Positions 19,236 to 26,870 are shown, numbered from the stretch's first letter. The stretch: 42,482 bases of DNA from Phyllobacteriaceae bacterium (GCA_023954255.1 JAMLIH010000022.1:1-42482), one strand, 5' to 3'. Made by a program: numbers and translations. Notes: a model not told the origin generated them from the sequence alone.

Positions 19236-19250
19236 TTTTGGTTCTCCCTG

Positions 19251-20122
19251 TTAGGTCCGCGCTGCGCGCACGGACGGATGCCAGAAGGTGACGGCGCGCT
19301 CGATCAGCGCCACCACCCCGTAGAATGCGGAGCCCGCAAGGGCTGCCACTGCGATTTCTGCCCAAACCATATCCGTATTCATCCGGCCGATTTCGGCTGA
19401 AATACGGAACCCCATACCGACAATGGGCGTGCCGAAGAATTCGGCAACGATGGCACCGATCAGTGCCAATGTCGAATTGATCTTGAGTGCATTGAAGATG
19501 AATGGCGCTGCGGCAGGCAGCCGCAGCTTGACGAGCGTCTGCCACCAGCTCGAAGCATAGGTGCCCATCAGATCGCGCTCCATGTGGCCTGCTGCCGAAA
19601 GCCCCTGCACGGTGTTCACCAGCATGGGGAAGAAGGTCATGATCAGCACGACGGCGGCCTTCGACTGCCAGTCGAAGCCGAACCACATCACCATGATCGG
19701 CGCGATGCCGATGATCGGCAGGGCGGAAACGAAATTGCCGAGCGGCAGCAGGCCGCGCTTCAGGAACGGCGAGCGGTCGATGGCGAGCGCGGTCAGGAAA
19801 CCGAGACCGCAGCCGAGCGCATAGCCAGCAAGCACCGCCTTGAGAAACGTCTGCCGGAAGTCGGCCCACAGCAGCGGCACGGAATTGACGATCCGCTCCC
19901 AGATCATCGAGGGCGGCGGCAGCAGCACGGTGGGAATGTTCAGCCGCGCGTCAGCCCCTCCCACAGCACCAGCAGGGTCGCGCCGAAAATCAAGGGCACC
20001 ACGACGCCAAGGCTGCGCCGGGAGAACAGCATGCTGCCTTCCTGGCGCACCAGCCACTCGTTGAGCGCCCATGCAGCAGCCCAGAACAACAGCGCGAAGA
20101 TCAGCCAGCCCGAGGCGCTCAT
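19251..20122 (-). pseudogene. ABC transporter permease with a frameshift
   Basis: An SsuC/TauC-type inner-membrane permease. The N-terminal part starts at ATG 20122 with two hydrophobic helices (WLIFALLFWAAAWAL and LGVVVPLIFGATLLVLW), then reads EGLTRG and hits TGA near 19940. The expected continuation, LNIPTVLLPPPSMIWERI, lies in the -1 frame and runs cleanly to 19251, including the EAA-like loop region from ERDLMGTYASSWWQTL to KINSTLALIGAIVAEFF. One added base near 19942 restores a permease of about 290 residues. The downstream frame has no plausible start near the break. Without this protein the importer would lack one of its two permeases, unless the break is a sequencing error. Confidence 0.8.
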
Positions 20123-21348
20123 GCTGCCACCCAGGATTGCACGGGCGGCGCGTTCGCCAGACAAACGGGCGCCGGCGCAGGTCTGCATCAACGGTCCTCC
20201 AAGCGCTTCACCGGCAAAATGGATACGCTCCGCCACCGGCACGGCAGCACATCGCGTGAATGGGCCTGCCCCGGCCGGGCTGCGGCATAGGCGCCATGCG
20301 TCCACCGCTCGGATCCCCATCTCGTCATCGAGCCCTTCTTCACCGCCTTGCGGGCGTTCGATCCGAAGGTTCGCACCAGTCTTTCGGTGGCGAATTCCAC
20401 CGCCACGTCTTCGCCCTGGCACTCGATCTCCCAGGCAAAGTCGCCGCCGACAAAGCCGACCATCATCGGCAGGTCGAACGGAAAGCAGAGAAAATAGATA
20501 TCGTGGTGGCTGCGCCGCTCGATCAGCAGGTCATCGAAGGCGGAAAGCCCGAAGCGTTCTCCCTCGATCAGCAGCGGGATCTTGGTCAGCAGGCCCATGG
20601 CGAGGCCGTCGAATGCGGCATCGTAGTCCTCCGGCAGGTCCGGCGAGAACTTGATGCCGCCCATCGCCAGAACGCCGGTCGAAGCCGTGACAATCACCTG
20701 GTCGGCCTCCAGCGTTCCGCGATCGGTTTCCAGCCGGACGCCGGAACCTTCCCAGTGAACCGTGCGCACCGGCGTCGACAGTTCCACCGGCACGTCGGCA
20801 CCCCAGCGATGAACCAGTGCGCCGAACCCCTCCCGGGTAAAATAATTGGGGTCGAGGTCGGCGGCCCTGGCAAAGTCGGCAATCGATATTTCGTCGACGT
20901 CCTGGGCAAAGTCCATCGGCCCGGAAAAGGTGCCTGCGGCATGGTAGCTCCTGGACGATTGCAGCAGTTCCGAGACCCGGTCCGTTTTCGAGGAATAGGT
21001 GACCAGCAGTTCCGAGAACGCCTCTTCCGCTGCCTCCATCTCGGCGATCTGGTCTGTGGTCGCCCTGGTTCGCCCGTAGTAGAGCCGGTCGACACCCATG
21101 TCGTGATGATACAGCGTCCAGCCCGCCGCCTGCGCTTCGGGAAAGAAGGGATTGCGATCAGCCGCATGCAGCCAGGCACAGCCCTGGTCGAAAGGCAGGC
21201 CGAAGGTATCGCTTTCCGTCCATGCCCTGCCGCCGATGCGGTCCATGGCCTCCAGCACCTTGACCTGCTTGCCTGCCGCCATGAGCACCTTCGCCGCACC
21301 GAGGCCGGCGGCACCCGCACCGACAATCGCCACATCCACGCTGGTCAT
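20123..21348 (-). pseudogene. FAD-dependent amine oxidase family protein with a frameshift
   Basis: A flavin monoamine oxidase-like protein. The N-terminal dinucleotide fold is VDVAIVGAGAAGLGAAKVL and the next motif is VLEAMDRIGGRAWTE, typical of the family, with ITASTGVLAMGGI-like substrate-domain text (VIVTASTGVLAMGG). The frame reads well to RPGQAHSRDVL near 20250 and then turns to nonsense, stopping at 20188. The missing C-terminal FAD motif, PVAERIHFAGEALGGPLMQTCAGA, lies in the -1 frame and ends RAARAIL near 20130. One added base restores about 408 residues. The ATG overlaps the stop of the preceding permease gene (ATGA). An oxidase between two permeases suggests action on the imported compound. 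Its substrate is unknown. Confidence 0.78.
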
Positions 21349-22217
21349 GAGGTTGCTCCCATCCGCCGAAGCGTCATGCGGTGCAGCGCTCCGACCAGCG
21401 CAACCAGGCAGGCAGCCAGGATCGCCGCCATGAACAGCGCCGACCAGATCTGGATCGTCTGGCCGTAATAGGAACCGGCCAGCAGCCGCGCGCCAAGCCC
21501 GGCCACCGCGCCTGTCGGCAGTTCACCGACGATGGCGCCGACAAGAGAGATGGCAACGGCCACCTTCAGCGAGGTGAAGAGATAGGGCATCGAAGAGGGC
21601 CACCTCAGTTTCCAGAAGGTATGCGCGGTCGAGGCGTTCCAGGTGCGCATCAGGTCGAGTTGCATGTTGTCGGGCGAGCGCAACCCTTTCACCATGCCGA
21701 CGACGACCGGGAAGAAGGAAAGGTAGGTCGAGATCAGCGCCTTGGGCAGCAGGCCGGATAGCCCGACGGCGTTGAGCACGACAATGATCATCGGCGCGAT
21801 GGCGAGGATGGGAATGGTCTGCGAGGCAATCACCCAGGGCATGACGGACTTGTCCATCGCCCGGTTGTGCAGGATGCCGACCGCCAGCAATATGCCGAGC
21901 GCCGTGCCGATGAGGAAGCCGAGCAGGGTCGCCGACAGCGTTACCCAGGAATGATAGATCAGCGAGCGTTTCGAGGTGATGTTCTTGTTGACGGTCGTAT
22001 CCCACATCTCCACCACCACCTGATGCGGTGCGGGCAGGATCGGGCGTTCCTGTTTCATGGTCGCCGATACGAGTTCGGAGAAGGTGGGCGCGGGCTTGCC
22101 GAGGCGCTCGGCCTGATCGTATTCGAACGGCGCGTTGAGCCAGACCACGCAGGCATACCAGATCGCCACGATGACCGCGACGACGGTAAGAACGGGAATG
22201 GTCTTGCCCTGCGCCAT
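21345..22217 (-). CDS. ABC transporter permease
   Basis: A binding-protein-dependent inner-membrane permease of 290 residues. After a single N-terminal helix (PVLTVVAVIVAIWYACVVWL) comes a periplasmic stretch of about 70 residues. The core TM domain follows: SWVTLSATLLGFLIGTALGILLA, WVIASQTIPILAIAPMIIVVL, LSFFPVVVGMVKGLRS, and the EAA-like loop MRTWNASTAHTFWKLRWPSSMPYL. It pairs with the second permease (19251-20122) to make a heterodimeric channel. ATG 22217 is chosen; the open frame continues upstream only because it runs into the mobile element. The element end at 22222 puts GAGGGG 5 nt before this ATG, so the ribosome binding site comes from the inserted repeat. Confidence 0.92.
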   Translation of the reverse strand: MAQGKTIPVLTVVAVIVAIWYACVVWLNAPFEYDQAERLGKPAPTFSELVSATMKQERPILPAPHQVVVEMWDTTVNKNITSKRSLIYHSWVTLSATLLGFLIGTALGILLAVGILHNRAMDKSVMPWVIASQTIPILAIAPMIIVVLNAVGLSGLLPKALISTYLSFFPVVVGMVKGLRSPDNMQLDLMRTWNASTAHTFWKLRWPSSMPYLFTSLKVAVAISLVGAIVGELPTGAVAGLGARLLAGSYYGQTIQIWSALFMAAILAACLVALVGALHRMTLRRMGATS

Positions 22218-22218
22218 T

Positions 22219-22770
22219 CTACCCCTCACCGCCCTCGCGGCGCTCGGGCACCTCTCCCCTGAGGGGAGAGGACGCAGATGGCCAATACCCGGCTTCCTTC
22301 CCGGCATCGCGCAGTCGGCCTTCAAGGGCTTCTATGATCATGGAAAGCGCCATTTGGCGTGCGTTGAGAATATCGTGGTTCCAGAAACGCAATACCGAAT
22401 ACCCTTGCTTGTTGAGCCATTGGGTTCTTCGGGCGTCCTTCGGACTTTCTGCATGCTGATAACCGTCAGCTTCGACGATCAGCTTTCGTTGTCTGCAGAC
22501 GAAATCGGCAATGAACGGGCCGATGGGCACTTGCCGTGAAAACTTGAATCCATTCAGGTTCCTGTTTTTCAGCTCCCACCAAAGGAGTCCTTCGGCTTCG
22601 GTCTGTGCTTTTCGCAGCTTTCTCGCCCGGGCTGTTGCTCCGGTTGTTTTTGAGACACGGTGAACGGTTGGAGGGTGTCCTCTCCCCCCAAACTTGTTTG
22701 GAAAAGGGGAGAGGTGCCGAGGCTGAGCTTGCCGAAGCCGAGGCGGTGAGGGGGGAAGATCACTCATCAT
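22219..22770 (-). CDS. DUF559 domain (Vsr-like) endonuclease in a mobile element
   Basis: A 183-residue frame whose centre (about residues 45-152) is a DUF559 domain, a small PD-(D/E)XK fold related to very-short-patch-repair endonucleases. Recognisable parts are [39 protein letters not shown] with Asp89, [11 protein letters not shown] with Glu100 and Asp102, and [13 protein letters not shown]. The first 25 and last 18 residues are encoded by the terminal inverted repeats and are low-complexity. The ATG at 22770 overlaps the end of the ABC ATPase gene. No start codon lies in frame between there and the domain. The stop TAG is just outside the other repeat. It interrupts the transporter operon and is probably co-transcribed with it. 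Nuclease activity is inferred only. Confidence 0.82.
   Translation of the reverse strand: MMSDLPPSPPRLRQAQPRHLSPFPNKFGGRGHPPTVHRVSKTTGATARARKLRKAQTEAEGLLWWELKNRNLNGFKFSRQVPIGPFIADFVCRQRKLIVEADGYQHAESPKDARRTQWLNKQGYSVLRFWNHDILNARQMALSMIIEALEGRLRDAGKEAGYWPSASSPLRGEVPERREGGEG
22222..22271. repeat. left terminal REP-like palindrome of the DUF559 element
   Basis: The outer repeat CCCCTCACCGCC is followed after 13 nt by GGCACCTCTCCCC. The last nine bases of this form a perfect hairpin with GGGGAGAGG (22251-22259 and 22263-22271, loop TGA). A further GCCC/GGGC pairing frames the segment between. It ends 4 nt from the permease start codon and supplies its Shine-Dalgarno sequence. Confidence 0.75.
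22679..22753. repeat. right terminal REP-like palindrome of the DUF559 element
   Basis: CCTCTCCCC (22679-22687) pairs with GGGGAGAGG (22706-22714) around a loop that itself contains the palindrome CCAAACTTGTTTGG (22688-22701). The segment between the inner and outer repeats is 23 nt, against 13 nt at the left end, and contains a duplicated GCCGAGG. The outer repeat ends 6 nt before the ATPase stop codon. Confidence 0.75.
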
Positions 22771-23536
22771 AACTGTGCCCCGCTCTCAGCCCGTCGCGCA
22801 CGCGGTGGGCGATCTTGAGGAATTCCGGCGTTTCGCGGATGTCGAGTGGCCGCTCCTTCGGCAGCGTTGACTCGATGACGTCGGTCACCCGGCCGGGCCG
22901 CGGGCTCATCACCACGATCTTGGTTGAAAGATAGACCGCTTCGGGGATCGAATGGGTGACGAAGCAGATCGTCTTGTTGGTGCGGTCCCACAATTGCAGC
23001 AATTGCTCGTTGAGGTGATCGCGGACGATCTCGTCCAGCGCCCCGAAAGGTTCGTCCATCAGCAGAAGATCGGCGTCGAAGGCGAGTGCGCGGGCAATCG
23101 AGGCCCGCTGCTGCATGCCGCCCGACAACTGCCAGGGATATTTCTTGCCGAAGCCTGCAAGGTCGACCAGTTCCAGCGTTCGCTTTACCCGTTCTGCCTG
23201 CTCGGCTTTCGAATAGTCCATGATCTCCAGCGGCAGCGAGATGTTCTTCTCGATGGTGCGCCAGGGAAAGAGGGATGCAGCCTGGAAGACATAGCCATAG
23301 GCGCGGCTCTTGCGCGCTTCCTCCGGCGTCATGCCGTTGACCGAAATCGTGCCGCCGGTGGGTTTTTCGAGATCGGCGATGACGCGCAGAAACGTCGTCT
23401 TGCCGCAGCCCGAAGGCCCGATGAAGGAAACGAACTCGCCCTTTTCGATGTCCAGGTTGACATCCGACAGGGCATGCACCGGCCCGTCATTGGTCTCGAA
23501 AGTCAGCGAAAGGTTCTTGGCGGAAATGACGCTCAT
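22760..23536 (-). CDS. ABC transporter ATP-binding protein
   Basis: The ATPase of the NMT1-type importer, 258 residues, of the SsuB/TauB/nitrate subfamily. Walker A is GPSGCGKTT (40-48), the Q loop is [12 protein letters not shown] (81-92), the signature is LSGGMQQR (137-144), Walker B is [12 protein letters not shown] (158-169) and the switch His is in [10 protein letters not shown]. It drives uptake through the two permeases encoded downstream. It begins 9 nt after the hydantoinase stop. The last codons overlap the start of the DUF559 frame. The C-terminus HSYDE appears complete, so the element landed after the stop codon without damaging the protein. Confidence 0.95.
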   Translation of the reverse strand: MSVISAKNLSLTFETNDGPVHALSDVNLDIEKGEFVSFIGPSGCGKTTFLRVIADLEKPTGGTISVNGMTPEEARKSRAYGYVFQAASLFPWRTIEKNISLPLEIMDYSKAEQAERVKRTLELVDLAGFGKKYPWQLSGGMQQRASIARALAFDADLLLMDEPFGALDEIVRDHLNEQLLQLWDRTNKTICFVTHSIPEAVYLSTKIVVMSPRPGRVTDVIESTLPKERPLDIRETPEFLKIAHRVRDGLRAGHSYDE

Positions 23537-23545
23537 GCAGACTGA

Positions 23546-25003
23546 TCAAACCCCGCTTGCCGGAATGCCGCTGCGCTCCACCTTGCGCGGTGCGGTAAGC
23601 TCTTTCCACGAGGAAAGCGCCTTGTTGACCGCGCCCGCAGGCTCCCGCTTGACGAATTCGCCATGGCCTTCCTGTGTCTTGATCTCGCCGTCATCGACGG
23701 AGACATGGCCGCGGGTCAGCGTATAGCGCGGCAATCCCTTCACATGCTTGCCCTCGAAGACGTTGTAGTCGATGGCCGATTGCTGGCTTCCGGCCGAAAT
23801 CGTCTTTTCCTTCTGCGGATCCCACACAACGATGTCGGCATCGGCGCCGACCAGGATCGCGCCCTTCCTGGGATACATGTTGAGGATTTTCGCGATGTTG
23901 GTGGAGGTCACCGCCACGAACTCGTTCGGCGTCAGCCGCCCGGTATTGACGCCATGGGTCCACAGCATCGGCATGCGGTCCTCGAGCCCGCCCGTTCCGT
24001 TCGGGATTTTGGTGAAATCGCCGACGCCGAAGCGCTTCTGCTCGGTGGTGAACGCGCAGTGGTCGGTGGCGACCACCGAAAGCGAGCCCGACTGAAGCCC
24101 GGCCCACAGCGAATCCTGATGATGCCTGTTGCGGAAGGGCGGGCTCATCACCCGGCGCGCCGAGTGGTCCCAGTCCTTGTCGAAATATTCGGTCTCGTCG
24201 AGGGTGAGATGCTGGATCAGCGGCTCGCCCCAGACGCGCATGCCCTTCTGGCGCGCCCGGCGGATCGCCTCATGCGCCTGTTCGCAGGAAGTGTGCACCA
24301 CATAAAGCGGCACGCCCGCCATGTCGGCGATCATGATCGCCCGGTTGGTGGCTTCGCCCTCGACCTCCGGCGGGCGCGAATAGGCATGGCCCTCCGGCCC
24401 GTTATTGCCTTCCTCCAGCAGTTTCGCCTGCATGGTGGCGACGACATCCCCGTTTTCGGCGTGAACCAGCGGAATGGCACCCAGCTCCGCGCAGCGCTGG
24501 AAGGAGGCGAACATCTCGTCATCGTTGACCATCAGCGCGCCCTTGTAGGCCATGAAGTGCTTGAAGGTGTTGATGCCCTTGTCGCGGACGATCGTCTCCA
24601 TCTCGTTGAAGACCTGCTCGCCCCACCAGGTGATCGCCATGTGGAAGGAATAGTCGCAATTGGCCCGCGTCGACTTGTTGTCCCACATCTGGATGGCTTC
24701 GAGCAGCGACTGGCCGGGCGAGGGCAGGGCGAAATCGACCACCATGGTCGTGCCGCCGGAAAGGGCCGCCCGGGTTCCGCTCTCGAAATCGTCGGAGGAA
24801 TAGGTGCCCATGAAGGGCATTTCCAGATGGGTGTGCGGGTCGATGCCGCCCGGCATCACATAGCAGCCGGTCGCATCCAGTTCCCTGTCGCCGGAAAGCT
24901 TCGGGCCGATCTCGGTAATGACGCCCTTTTCGATCTTCACATCCGCCTTGTAGGTCAAATCGGCGGTGACGATCGTGCCGTTCCTGATAACCGTGCTGGC
25001 CAT
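23546..25003 (-). CDS. hydA: dihydropyrimidinase (hydantoinase)
   Basis: A cyclic amidohydrolase of 485 residues. It opens 5,6-dihydrouracil or dihydrothymine to N-carbamoyl-beta-alanine or its 2-methyl form, the second step of reductive pyrimidine degradation. The metal motif GGIDPHTHLEMPF carries His57 and His59. The carbamylated Lys154 is in HFMAYKGALMVNDDE, and HAENGD and VVHTSCEQAH supply further ligands, with VATDHCAF holding the catalytic Asp. ATG 25003 is preceded by GGAGG at good spacing; an in-frame ATG 31 codons upstream is rejected. D-hydantoins may also be substrates. The gene lies in an operon with hydC and the importer. Confidence 0.95.
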   Translation of the reverse strand: MASTVIRNGTIVTADLTYKADVKIEKGVITEIGPKLSGDRELDATGCYVMPGGIDPHTHLEMPFMGTYSSDDFESGTRAALSGGTTMVVDFALPSPGQSLLEAIQMWDNKSTRANCDYSFHMAITWWGEQVFNEMETIVRDKGINTFKHFMAYKGALMVNDDEMFASFQRCAELGAIPLVHAENGDVVATMQAKLLEEGNNGPEGHAYSRPPEVEGEATNRAIMIADMAGVPLYVVHTSCEQAHEAIRRARQKGMRVWGEPLIQHLTLDETEYFDKDWDHSARRVMSPPFRNRHHQDSLWAGLQSGSLSVVATDHCAFTTEQKRFGVGDFTKIPNGTGGLEDRMPMLWTHGVNTGRLTPNEFVAVTSTNIAKILNMYPRKGAILVGADADIVVWDPQKEKTISAGSQQSAIDYNVFEGKHVKGLPRYTLTRGHVSVDDGEIKTQEGHGEFVKREPAGAVNKALSSWKELTAPRKVERSGIPASGV

Positions 25004-25043
25004 GGGTTTCCTCCGTTGTATCCCGTAACGCGGCGATGCCGCG

Positions 25044-25259
25044 CTAATCCTTTTTCCGTTTGCCGCGCTGGGCAAACCATCCCGACAATATGGCATACCC
25101 GGCGCCCGCCAGCGCCCAGATCACGACGATCCGGATCAGTGTCATGGCGTCGACCGCAACACCGCGATAGCCGAATTCATAGGCGCACCAGACAGCAATC
25201 ATCACCACCGTCCAGACGGCGCCGTCCATCCACTTGGCGTTCTTGAGAAGTTCGTTCAC
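25044..25259 (-). CDS. small two-helix membrane protein
   Basis: A 71-residue protein starting at GTG 25259, which overlaps the hydC stop as GTGA, so translation is probably coupled. There are two hydrophobic helices: residues about 11-30 (MDGAVWTVVMIAVWCAYEFGY region) and about 38-60 (MTLIRIVVIWALAGAGYAILSGWF). A basic tail, RGKRKKD, predicts a cytoplasmic C-terminus by the positive-inside rule. I know no family for it. Its place between two catabolic enzymes and upstream of the ABC genes suggests a role with transport or with anchoring the enzymes at the membrane, but nothing more can be said. A longer in-frame start at 25322 lies inside hydC and is less likely. Confidence 0.72.
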   Translation of the reverse strand: MNELLKNAKWMDGAVWTVVMIAVWCAYEFGYRGVAVDAMTLIRIVVIWALAGAGYAILSGWFAQRGKRKKD

Positions 25260-26506
25260 TCCACGATCTCCGCCGTTTCGACGACCGCATGAAACAGCAC
25301 ATCCGCGCCGGCTGCGGCCCATTCCTTGGAAATGTCCTCGGCTTCATTGTGCGAAAGCCCGTCGACGCAGGGGCACATCACCATCGCGGTCGGCGCCACC
25401 CGGTTGACCCAGCAGGCATCGTGGCCTGCGCCGGAGATGATGTCCATGTGCGAATAACCGAGCCGCTCGGCCGCATCGCGGATCGCCTTAACGCAGCCAT
25501 GATCGAACTCCGGCGGATCGAACTGGCCGACGATCTCGCATTCGAAGGAAACACCGATGCTTTCGCAAAGCGCCGGCGCCTCTGCCTTCAGCCGCTCGAC
25601 CATGGCGTTGAGGCGGTCGAGCTCGTGGCTGCGGAGATCGACGGTGAAGACGACCTTGCCGGGAATGATGTTGCGCGAGTTGGGATAGACGTCGATATGG
25701 CCGATGGCGCCCACCGCATTGGGCGCATTGTCCATGGCGATCTTGTGCACCAGCTCGGTGACCAGCGCCAGGCCGCGCCCGGCATTCCTGCGCATCGGCA
25801 TCGGTGTCGAGCCGGTATGGCTTTCCTTGCCGGTGATTGTGCATTGAATCCAGCGCAGTCCCTGGCCATGGGTGACGACGCCGATGTCCTTGCCCTCGGC
25901 TTCGAGAATCGGCCCCTGTTCGATATGCAGTTCGAAGAAAGCCTTCATCCTGCGGGCGCCGACTTCTTCGTCGCCCTTCCAGCCGATGCGTTCCAGCTCG
26001 TCGCCGAATTTTTTGCCCTGCGCATCGGTGTGCCGGTAGACATCGTCCTGCTCCAGCACGCCGGCGAAGACGCCCGATGCCATCATGGCCGGCGCAAAGC
26101 GCGTGCCTTCCTCATTCGTCCAGTTGGTAACGACGATGGGATGCTTCGTCTTGATGTTGAGGTCGTTGAGGGTGCGGACGACTTCGAGCCCCGCTAGCAC
26201 GCCCAGCACGCCGTCATAGCGCCCGCCGGTCGGCTGCGTGTCGAGGTGCGATCCGACATAGACGGGCAGGGCATCGGGGTCGGTGCCGGGCCGCGTCATG
26301 AACATGGTGCCCATCTGGTCGACGCCCATGCTGCAGCCGGCTTCCTCGCACCATTTCTGGAACAGCCGGCGCCCTTCGCCATCCTCGTCGGTGACTGTCT
26401 GGCGGTTCGATCCGCCGGCAATCCCGGGGCCGATCTCGGCCATTTCGTGGATCGAATCCCAGAGCCGGTCGCCGTTGATCTTCAGGTTCTCGCCTGGCGC
26501 TGCCAT
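25256..26506 (-). CDS. hydC: N-carbamoyl-beta-alanine / N-carbamoyl-amino-acid amidohydrolase
   Basis: An M20-family Zn-dependent hydrolase of 416 residues (beta-ureidopropionase / allantoate amidohydrolase group). It cleaves the carbamoyl group from N-carbamoyl-beta-alanine to give beta-alanine, CO2 and ammonia, the third step of pyrimidine breakdown. The dinuclear metal site is VGSHLDTQPTGGRYDGVLGV (His87, Asp98) and NWTNEEGTRFAP (Glu132-Glu133). ELHIEQGPILE follows, then the dimerisation lid. GGAGGAAGG precedes the ATG. Neighbouring hydA, preA and preT favour the beta-alanine role over allantoate, although the sequence alone does not separate these. Confidence 0.92.
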   Translation of the reverse strand: MAAPGENLKINGDRLWDSIHEMAEIGPGIAGGSNRQTVTDEDGEGRRLFQKWCEEAGCSMGVDQMGTMFMTRPGTDPDALPVYVGSHLDTQPTGGRYDGVLGVLAGLEVVRTLNDLNIKTKHPIVVTNWTNEEGTRFAPAMMASGVFAGVLEQDDVYRHTDAQGKKFGDELERIGWKGDEEVGARRMKAFFELHIEQGPILEAEGKDIGVVTHGQGLRWIQCTITGKESHTGSTPMPMRRNAGRGLALVTELVHKIAMDNAPNAVGAIGHIDVYPNSRNIIPGKVVFTVDLRSHELDRLNAMVERLKAEAPALCESIGVSFECEIVGQFDPPEFDHGCVKAIRDAAERLGYSHMDIISGAGHDACWVNRVAPTAMVMCPCVDGLSHNEAEDISKEWAAAGADVLFHAVVETAEIVE

Positions 26507-26516
26507 CGCCTTCCTC

Positions 26517-26810
26517 CTACTTCAATTCCGTTTCCACGAATGTCATCGCCGTATCGCCGGCATTGATGACATTGTGTTCGACACCCTCCTGCCTGCGATA
26601 GGCTGCGCCGGCGGGCATCGCCACTTCCCGGCTTGTGCCGTCCGGTTCTTCAAGCAGCATCCGGCAGTCGGTGACAGGCGTGACCACATAGTCGTGGCCA
26701 TGGCGGTGCCAGCCCGTCTCTGCTCCCGGAGCAAAGTCGAAGCGGGTAACCCGCACCCGGTCATCATCGACCAGGATCGTTGCCGTCGCCTGTTGTCGGG
26801 CCGGTGGCAA
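26517..26810 (-). CDS. small cupin-domain protein, TTG start
   Basis: A single-domain cupin of 97 residues. The metal-binding motif 1 is GWHRHGHDYVV, with two His spaced as in the family, and motif 2 is the GVEHNVINAGDTAM region. The TTG at 26810 is chosen because AGGAGGGG lies 5 nt upstream and no ATG is available; the same frame runs far upstream only as noise. The gene is first in the leftward operon, 10 nt before hydC, and sits directly under the candidate RutR operator. Cupins of this size often bind small acids or act as isomerases. Here a role in pyrimidine breakdown is inferred from position only. Confidence 0.8.
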   Translation of the reverse strand: MPPARQQATATILVDDDRVRVTRFDFAPGAETGWHRHGHDYVVTPVTDCRMLLEEPDGTSREVAMPAGAAYRRQEGVEHNVINAGDTAMTFVETELK

Positions 26811-26827
26811 AATCCCCTCCTGAAAAA

Positions 26828-26843
26828 TTGACCGGTTGGTAAA
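26828..26843. promoter_or_regulatory. candidate RutR operator upstream of the cupin-hydC operon
   Basis: The 16-mer TTGACCGGTTGGTAAA matches the known RutR site TTGACCA-NN-TGGTCAA at 12 of 14 defined positions. It lies just downstream of the predicted -10 box of the leftward promoter, in the gap between the cupin gene and the divergent RutR-like gene. That fits repression by blocking initiation. Confidence 0.7.
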
Positions 26844-26870
26844 GATTACAGGTTCCGCTTTGACTCTCAA
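26843..26870 (-). promoter_or_regulatory. predicted sigma-70 promoter of the cupin-hydC-transporter operon
   Basis: On the minus strand TTGAGA (26865-26870) and TAATCT (26843-26848) are separated by 16 nt. The last base of the -10 box is the first base of the operator (26828-26843). The start site would fall within the operator, about 25 nt before the cupin ribosome binding site. Confidence 0.55.

Larger units (their letters stand above)
22222..22753. mobile_element. REP-like element carrying a DUF559 gene
   Basis: The outer ends are perfect 12-bp inverted repeats, CCCCTCACCGCC (22222-22233) and GGCGGTGAGGGG (22742-22753). Inside them is a second perfect 13-bp pair, GGCACCTCTCCCC (22247-22259) and GGGGAGAGGTGCC (22706-22718). 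Both ends also fold on themselves. The element fills the whole gap between the ABC ATPase stop and the permease start, and carries only the DUF559 frame. No target-site duplication is obvious. The layout resembles a REP pair bracketing a nuclease gene. Mobility is inferred from structure and position. Confidence 0.7.
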
